Origin: Paracoccaceae bacterium
GTDB taxonomy: Bacteria > Pseudomonadota > Alphaproteobacteria > Rhodobacterales > Rhodobacteraceae
Reading direction: 5' to 3'
DNA length: 19,083 nt
NCBI GenBank assembly: GCA_021648225.1
Contig: JAKITE010000045.1
Coordinates: 1-19,083 of the forward strand
In this document: piece after piece, positions 14,420 to 19,083 of the stretch
Layout: each line of letters starts with the position of its first letter
Numbering within the stretch: position 1 is the first letter of the stretch
The notes under the pieces: model-generated
What the model was told of the DNA's origin: nothing
Databases searched by the model: none
Seen by the model: only the letters and a program-made list of their open reading frames with translations
Position numbers and translations under genes: made by a program

Positions 14420-14971
14420 TTACCCGTTATCAACCTTGGTTTTATTTTTGGACATTGAATTAACAATAAGCCTTTGGGTCAAAATAACAATAATGATGCC
14501 AACTGAAATGCCGATCAGGGTGTATTTTGTGATGGTTGTGGTGCTGGCCGCATCTGCAAGGCTTTTGGGGATTTTGGCCGCGTCCATTTCCAGCATGGCG
14601 ATGATCTTGGCGTTTTCAAGGTAATCAGCCACGCTGGCGGTTAATGCTACCAAAACCAGAATAATGCGAATGGCTTTTGACCAGCCATCGGTAATTATCC
14701 AAAGCGCCAGCGCAAGGGTCAGCCCGTAAAGCATTGGAAAAACCCTGTCGTCAAAGGCATGGAATGCGGCAAAAGATGTATTCCCCGATGCTTGAATCGC
14801 CTGAAAAAAGGCTTTTGCCTCGACTGCTGTATAGCCGGTGATGGCAGTGTCTAGCATCACATACCCGCCGGAATCAGCTAAAACTGTCGGCAGGATAAAG
14901 ACCTGGATATAGGCAAAATGCGCGATGGTCAGGATACATAACAGCCAGAACAGGCGGGAAAGAGCATTCAT
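14420..14971 (-). CDS. Four-helix membrane protein, conserved hypothetical
   Basis: This 183-residue protein has predicted helices near 7-29, 78-96, 101-120 and 149-168. The loop between the first two carries MLDTAITGYTAVEAKAFFQA, and helix 3 leads into VADYLENAKI. I recall this layout (LDT...GYT...EA, then LYGLTLALAL, then DxLEN) in a widespread uncharacterised family of small membrane proteins, but have no name or function to assign. It lies 21 bases after the aroA stop on the same strand and is followed closely by the small secreted protein. Confidence 0.75.
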   Translation of the reverse strand: MNALSRLFWLLCILTIAHFAYIQVFILPTVLADSGGYVMLDTAITGYTAVEAKAFFQAIQASGNTSFAAFHAFDDRVFPMLYGLTLALALWIITDGWSKAIRIILVLVALTASVADYLENAKIIAMLEMDAAKIPKSLADAASTTTITKYTLIGISVGIIIVILTQRLIVNSMSKNKTKVDNG

Positions 14972-14992
14972 GATAAACCTCTAGCTTAACTA

Positions 14993-16336
14993 CTACCCGT
15001 TCACCTTAGCAAATTTTGCCCCCAAAGTCTGCATCAAAGGGATAAAATCGGGAAAGCTGGTCTCAATGGCACCGGCATCATCAATTTTCACGGGGTTTTG
15101 CGTGACCATGCCAAGGCACATAAAACTCATGGCGATGCGATGGTCCAGATGGGTTTTGCAGGTTGCGCCGCCGGGGATATGTTCCACGCCGTGGATGGTC
15201 ATGCTGTCCTCGGTTTCGTCAACTTTGACACCACAGGCGGTCAGGCCGGTTACCATGGCATCTATACGGTCACATTCCTTAACCCGCATTTCCTTGATGC
15301 CCGGCATATGGGTTGCGCCGGTTGCCGTGGCCGCAAGCACTGCCAAAATGGGATATTCGTCGATCATGGTCGCCGCGTTTTCTGGCGGCACGGTAATGCC
15401 TTTTAATGGCCCGTGCTTCACGCGCAGGTCCGCAACAGGTTCGCCGCCTTCAAGCCGCTCGTTAGAATAGGTAATATCTGCACCCATCAGTTTCAGGGCC
15501 TTGAACAGCCCTGCCCGTGTTGGATTCATGCCGATATTGGGCACGGAAATATCCGATCCCTCAACCAGCAAAGCCGCCACAACCGGAAACGCCGCCGAGG
15601 ATGGATCGCGCGGCACGATAATGGTTTGCCCTGTCAGTTCCGGCTGGCCTTTGAGGGTAATCACACGGCCCTCATCGGTGATTTCAGTGCTGATTTCAGC
15701 ACCAAATCCAGCCAGCATACGTTCGGTATGGTCGCGGGTGGGTTCCTGTTCGATCACCACGGTTTCGCCCGGCGCATTCAGCCCTGCCAGCAACACCGCA
15801 GATTTAACTTGGGCGGAGGGCATCGGCGTGGCATAGCGCACCGGAACCGGATCTGCCGCGCCAACCATCGTAAGGGGCAATCGCCCGCCGGAGCGCCCGT
15901 GCGCGGCTGCGCCAAACAGTGCCAGCGGATCAGTCACGCGGCCCATCGGGCGGGATCGCAGGCTGGCATCGCCGGTAAAAGTTACCGAAATATCGGTGCT
16001 GGCCATTGCGCCCATAATCAGCCGCACGCCTGTGCCGGCATTGCCGCAATCTATGACATCTTCGGGTTCCGCGAACCCACCAACGCCCAGGCCATGAATG
16101 CGCCATTCGCCATCATCCATACGGTTGATTTCAGCACCAAAAGCGCGCATGGCTTGGGCGGTGTCCAGCACGTCTCCGCCCTCCAATAGGCCGGTGACGC
16201 GGGTTTCGCCCATGGACAAAGCCCCCAGAATAAGCGCGCGGTGCGAGATTGATTTATCGCCCGGCACCTGCGCCACGCCCGAAAGCGGCCCGCATTTGCG
16301 TGATGTCATTGGTTTTGATGTGCCGTGGCTGCTCAT
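14993..16336 (-). CDS. aroA: 3-phosphoshikimate 1-carboxyvinyltransferase (EPSP synthase), class II type
   Basis: AroA joins shikimate-3-phosphate and phosphoenolpyruvate in the sixth step of the shikimate pathway, upstream of the chorismate mutase encoded at 5585. The 447 residues show the class II (CP4-like) marks: GDKSIS (26-31), SAQVKS, TRDHTE, MNPTR, and the closing region HLDHRIAMSF. The N-terminus MSSHGTSKP also resembles CP4. However, the phosphoenolpyruvate loop reads GNAGTG (98-103), with Gly at the position where CP4 has the Ala that confers glyphosate insensitivity. The start ATG at 16336 agrees with the family; the ribosome site is weak. Confidence 0.97.
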   Translation of the reverse strand: MSSHGTSKPMTSRKCGPLSGVAQVPGDKSISHRALILGALSMGETRVTGLLEGGDVLDTAQAMRAFGAEINRMDDGEWRIHGLGVGGFAEPEDVIDCGNAGTGVRLIMGAMASTDISVTFTGDASLRSRPMGRVTDPLALFGAAAHGRSGGRLPLTMVGAADPVPVRYATPMPSAQVKSAVLLAGLNAPGETVVIEQEPTRDHTERMLAGFGAEISTEITDEGRVITLKGQPELTGQTIIVPRDPSSAAFPVVAALLVEGSDISVPNIGMNPTRAGLFKALKLMGADITYSNERLEGGEPVADLRVKHGPLKGITVPPENAATMIDEYPILAVLAATATGATHMPGIKEMRVKECDRIDAMVTGLTACGVKVDETEDSMTIHGVEHIPGGATCKTHLDHRIAMSFMCLGMVTQNPVKIDDAGAIETSFPDFIPLMQTLGAKFAKVNG

Positions 16337-16398
16337 GGTTCAAACCCTGTTTGGAAAGCTTGGCCAATCTATAGCCAACCCCTGACAAAGGGTCCATA

Positions 16399-17562
16399 TC
16401 AATTCAAGGAAGCGGCAATCATGCGAAAGGCAGCGATGTTTTGATCAAACGATCCCGCCTCGCGAAAGCCTTTGTCAGCGGAATTTACCGCGATCACCAC
16501 ACCGGCGATTTTATCCACATAGATATATTGCCCGTAAATGCCGCGCGCGAAATATTCAGATGGTTTGGCATCCGCCGGTATCCACCATTGATACCCGTAT
16601 TGAATGGCACCCGCCGCAGTTGGCGCGCTGGGCTGGGTGGATTGTATCACCCATGATGTCGGCACAATTTGCTGGCCATTATACATGCCGTCTTGCAGAT
16701 ACATCTGCCCCAGCCGTGCGTAATCTCGGGTTCGCAGGTTCAGCCCACCCAACACAAACGCCACACCATCCCCATCGGTTAGCAGTATCGGGTCTGCCTC
16801 CAACCCCATCGGGGTTAACAGTTTTTCAACCATCAGGTCAGGAATGCTGCGCCCTGTTGCGCCGCGAATAACCATGCCCAGAACATGGGTATCAATCGAC
16901 ACATATTGCCATTTTTGGCCGGGCGTGTTGATGGTGCCGGTGATTGCGGCGCTAAATTCATCCATAGAACTGCCCAGCGCCAGCACCCGTCCCATTTTAT
17001 TGATGTCGGAATTGAAATCGAGGTAGTCTTCATCAAATTCAACCCCGCTGGCCATGTTCAACACATTGCGGATAGTTGCAGCGTTATAGGCGCTGTCAGC
17101 CAGTTCAGGCACATATTTGGTGACCGGATCGTCGATAGATTCTATCGTGCCCTCGTCCAGCAATATCCCGAACAAGGCAGAGAGATAGCTTTTGGCAACC
17201 GACCATGAAATCCGCAAATCATCGGGGGTGGTGCCTTGAAAATAATCCTCATAGGCGATGTTTCCATCCTTAAGAACCACAATTCCGGTTACGGAACGCT
17301 CGTTAATCCAATCGCTCAGCCCGTCAGGCATGTCACGCAGATCAACCGGCAGCGCTGTGGCTGGAATGTCGGGGATATCAAGGGTGGTATTAAAGAAAAT
17401 CGCATCCATATTGCTGAAATTCTCAACGATATTTTCTTGCTCAAACAAGGCGTTAACCGCCAGCAATCGCTGCACGTCATCCCATTTCCAGATCAACAGG
17501 CCAATGGCGACAATCAACAATGTGGCCAAGGTTTTTACAACACGACGAAGGGCTTTTTTCAT
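16399..17562 (-). CDS. Membrane-anchored SxxK serine hydrolase (beta-lactamase / NylB-like family)
   Basis: The 387-residue protein has a basic start and one hydrophobic segment (about 10-25), suggesting a periplasmic domain held by an N-terminal anchor. The catalytic motifs are SVAK (Ser121, Lys124), YVS (220-222, Tyr as general base) and a C-terminal ARGIYGQYIYV in place of KTG. This combination is seen in 6-aminohexanoate-dimer hydrolase-like and esterase-type members rather than true beta-lactamases. The start at 17562 (MKKALRRVVKTL) was chosen because it places a typical anchor at the N-terminus; the frame stays open 35 codons upstream into the structured intergenic region. The substrate is unknown. 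Confidence 0.85.
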   Translation of the reverse strand: MKKALRRVVKTLATLLIVAIGLLIWKWDDVQRLLAVNALFEQENIVENFSNMDAIFFNTTLDIPDIPATALPVDLRDMPDGLSDWINERSVTGIVVLKDGNIAYEDYFQGTTPDDLRISWSVAKSYLSALFGILLDEGTIESIDDPVTKYVPELADSAYNAATIRNVLNMASGVEFDEDYLDFNSDINKMGRVLALGSSMDEFSAAITGTINTPGQKWQYVSIDTHVLGMVIRGATGRSIPDLMVEKLLTPMGLEADPILLTDGDGVAFVLGGLNLRTRDYARLGQMYLQDGMYNGQQIVPTSWVIQSTQPSAPTAAGAIQYGYQWWIPADAKPSEYFARGIYGQYIYVDKIAGVVIAVNSADKGFREAGSFDQNIAAFRMIAASLN

Positions 17563-17640
17563 TGTTATAGCTTTCAAAAACAAATTTCCGGCAGAATAGA
17601 CGATTTTGGCTTTTTCGACAATGGTGTCTTCAGGTAACCA

Positions 17641-17777
17641 CCGAGGCGAAGCCGAGGCATGGCCCAAAAGGAAGTGGTCTTTTGCGCCAGCAAAAGCGCC
17701 GCTGGATTGCGGGAGGGTTCCTGAAGGAAAAGGAGCTCTCCCGCCCTTCGGTTGGGCTTGGCCTCGCTGCGCTCGGC
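17641..17777 (-). repeat. Long imperfect inverted repeat with nested hairpins between trmB and the serine hydrolase
   Basis: The outer arms 17641-17667 and 17752-17777 are imperfect inverted copies (right arm read in reverse: GCCGAGCGCAGCGAGGCCAA; left arm: CCGAGGCGAAGCCGAGGCAT). Between them lie a perfect hairpin CTTTTGC-GCCA-GCAAAAG (17679-17696) and a second stem GCGGGAG (17709-17715) with CTCCCGC (17738-17744), enclosing TTCC-TGAA-GGAA (17718-17729). It begins 4 bases after the trmB stop. The shape suggests a dispersed intergenic repeat of REP/MITE type or a stable 3' RNA structure. No coding sequence is supported in it. Confidence 0.6.
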
Positions 17778-17781
17778 AGGG

Positions 17782-18501
17782 TTAAATTCGACGGAAGGTC
17801 ATATAATGCGGGGTGCGGCCCTCGCGAATCGCCTTGGCCTCATATCTGGTGCGATGCCAGTCACCCCATGGTTTGCGCCAGTCATCCGCGTTTTCGGCCA
17901 GCCATTCAAAATCTGACCGGCTGGTCATGTGTTCCATGGTGTGGCGCACGTAATCCTCGATATCCGTTGCTACCCGAAATTCCGCACCGGGTTTCAGGGC
18001 GCGGGCCAGTTGGTCTATGTTTTCGGGTTCAACAAATCTGCGCCGATGATGCCGCGATTTAGGCCATGGGTCCGGATACAGCAAAAACGCCTTGTCCAGT
18101 GACGCTGCGGGAATGACATCCAGCATATCACGCGCATCGCCCATATGAACGCGCGCATTTTTCACGCCGGCCTCGGCAATACGTGGCACCAGCATGGCCA
18201 CGCCGTTAACATAGGGTTCACAACCGATAATGCCGACCTCGGGATAGGTCTGCGCCATATGCAACAAATGCTCACCACCGCCAAAGCCGATCTCCAGCCA
18301 GACGGGGCGATTATCGCCAAACAATTCCACCATATCCAGCGGGTTGCGATCAGGGTTGTCTTCCCATGTTACATTTTTAGGCGACAGTTCCTTAAGCGTG
18401 GTTTCCATATGCACCACCTGCCCCTTGCGCAGGGTTTTCCCGTGGGTGCGGCCATAAAAATTGCGCCACGGCGCGCCGTGCGGGGCTTTGGGGGTGCTCA
18501 T
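17782..18501 (-). CDS. trmB: tRNA (guanine-N7-)-methyltransferase TrmB
   Basis: TrmB forms m7G46 in the tRNA variable loop. The 239-residue Rossmann-fold methyltransferase has the S-adenosylmethionine motif EIGFGGGEHL (70-79), GCEPYVNGV (93-101), and the TrmB signature LLYPDPWPKSRHHRRR (140-155). The C-terminal stretch RTRYEAKAIREGR is also family-typical. The start is ATG 18501. The stop at 17782 is followed at once by the inverted-repeat element. The partial gene at 18561 lies 59 bases upstream on the same strand. Confidence 0.96.
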   Translation of the reverse strand: MSTPKAPHGAPWRNFYGRTHGKTLRKGQVVHMETTLKELSPKNVTWEDNPDRNPLDMVELFGDNRPVWLEIGFGGGEHLLHMAQTYPEVGIIGCEPYVNGVAMLVPRIAEAGVKNARVHMGDARDMLDVIPAASLDKAFLLYPDPWPKSRHHRRRFVEPENIDQLARALKPGAEFRVATDIEDYVRHTMEHMTSRSDFEWLAENADDWRKPWGDWHRTRYEAKAIREGRTPHYMTFRRI

Positions 18502-18560
18502 AGGGTGTCCGATCTGGTTTTTGAGTTTTTACCCCTCATCTTTATTCCGGTCAACGCGAT

Positions 18561-19083
18561 TCACAGGGTTTGGACCTGCTCCGAAAGCGCGGCCATCGAG
18601 GCAAAATAGGGAAACGGGCCATAGCTGATCCGGCTAACCCCCAGGTTTGCAAGCACCTCGTTGGTTGGCGCATCCGGTGATTTCATAATGTTTACGGGCA
18701 TGGGCAGCGTTTTACAAAGCGCGCTAATCAGTTTGGTATCAACCAGCCCCGGAACAAAGAAACAATCCGCGCCAGATGCATGATAGGTTTGAGCGCGGGA
18801 AATTGCCTCATCCATCAGGTTTGCATGTTTGGTTTTGTCGGATTCTTTCAAAAACAGATCCGTGCGGCTGTTGATAAACAGGTCAGACGAGGCTGCCCGC
18901 ACGGCTGTAATACGCGCGCCTTGGGTTTCAATTGGATAAAGCCCACCCTTGCCAATAATCTGGTCTTCAAAATTCAGGCCGATCGCGCCGGTTTGCAGCA
19001 TTTGAGCCACATTTTTTGTGATGGCTTTGGGTGTGGTTGCATACCCGCCTTCAAAATCCATAGTGACAGGTAAATCCGTTACA
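18561..19083 (-). CDS. Isocitrate lyase / PEP mutase family protein, N-terminus cut by window edge
   Basis: The visible 173 residues run from the right edge (VTDLPVTMDFEGGYA) to ...LSEQVQTL. The segment PVTMDFEGGY matches the metal-binding strand of the PEP mutase/isocitrate lyase superfamily. It is followed by GAIGLNFEDQ (usually with a nearby metal-binding Glu), INSRTDLFL and GADCFFVPGL, all superfamily landmarks. The C-terminal ISYGPFPYFASMAAL is typical of the short PEP-mutase-like members of about 250-280 residues. The first ATG inside the window (19061) is not the real start because homologous sequence continues past it. The exact reaction (C-C or P-C bond cleavage of a small oxo-acid) cannot be told. 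Confidence 0.87.
   Translation of the reverse strand, partial: VTDLPVTMDFEGGYATTPKAITKNVAQMLQTGAIGLNFEDQIIGKGGLYPIETQGARITAVRAASSDLFINSRTDLFLKESDKTKHANLMDEAISRAQTYHASGADCFFVPGLVDTKLISALCKTLPMPVNIMKSPDAPTNEVLANLGVSRISYGPFPYFASMAALSEQVQTL

Noticed and set aside
15413..16189. Long open frame of 258 codons on the plus strand
   Set aside because: It lies wholly antisense to aroA, whose motifs are intact; the composition is that of a shadow frame.
17563..17667. 35-residue N-terminal extension of the serine hydrolase
   Set aside because: It runs into the inverted-repeat element and would place the membrane anchor internally; the ATG at 17562 gives a normal anchored protein.
17682..18062. Plus-strand open frame of 126 codons
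   Set aside because: It starts inside the inverted-repeat element and is antisense to the end of trmB.
1..19083. CRISPR array, phage, insertion sequence, tRNA or rRNA genes, defence or secondary-metabolite cluster
   Set aside because: No evenly spaced direct repeats, integrase or transposase genes, tRNA-like cloverleafs or toxin/nuclease genes were seen; apart from the mosaic at 4038-5887 the window is ordinary core chromosome.

Overview
The window is chromosomal DNA of an alphaproteobacterium, most likely order Rhodobacterales (Roseobacter-type). I base this on gene content and protein style from memory, not on a search. The pointers are a TrmD with the KSHGR...ISAS-type N-terminal extension, a class II EPSP synthase that begins like the Agrobacterium CP4 enzyme, an AroQ chorismate mutase just upstream of rpsP, and BluB. 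GC content is moderate, and most genes are packed with 4-base stop/start overlaps.

Layout. (1) 1-868, minus: zapE, cut by the left edge. (2) 1063-2218, minus: a split YeeE/YedE sulfur-transport pair. A promoter upstream is overlapped by an ATTC-N8-GAAT palindrome resembling the persulfide-sensing SqrR/BigR operator. (3) 2430-5887, plus: ffh behind a structured leader, then a rearranged cluster of acetyltransferase 1, a broken chorismate mutase fused to a copy of the ffh 3' end, a NIPSNAP-family gene, acetyltransferase 2, and intact chorismate mutase. (4) 5922-9182, plus: rpsP, an intrinsic terminator, bluB, rimM, a sulfotransferase-like gene and trmD. This is the classical rpsP-rimM-trmD translation operon with two metabolic genes inserted, and rplS is absent downstream. 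(5) 9186-11009, minus: glmS, convergent with trmD. (6) 11181-11690, plus: a small two-helix membrane protein, convergent with hrpB (11687-14143, minus). (7) 14146-16336, minus: a small secreted protein, a four-helix membrane protein and aroA. (8) 16399-17562, minus: a membrane-anchored SxxK serine hydrolase. A strongly structured inverted-repeat element at 17641-17777 separates it from trmB (17782-18501, minus). (9) 18561-19083, minus: the C-terminal part of an isocitrate lyase/PEP mutase family protein, cut by the right edge.

Most genes are core housekeeping: protein targeting (ffh), ribosome and tRNA maturation (rpsP, rimM, trmD, trmB), RNA helicase (hrpB), cell-wall precursor supply (glmS), aromatic amino acids (aroA, chorismate mutase), cobamide lower-ligand synthesis (bluB) and division (zapE). 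I found no RNA genes, CRISPR array, phage or insertion sequence, and no clear undescribed multi-gene system. The least ordinary parts are the mosaic between ffh and rpsP, the putative sulfur-responsive operator, the ffh leader and the 17.7-kb inverted-repeat element.
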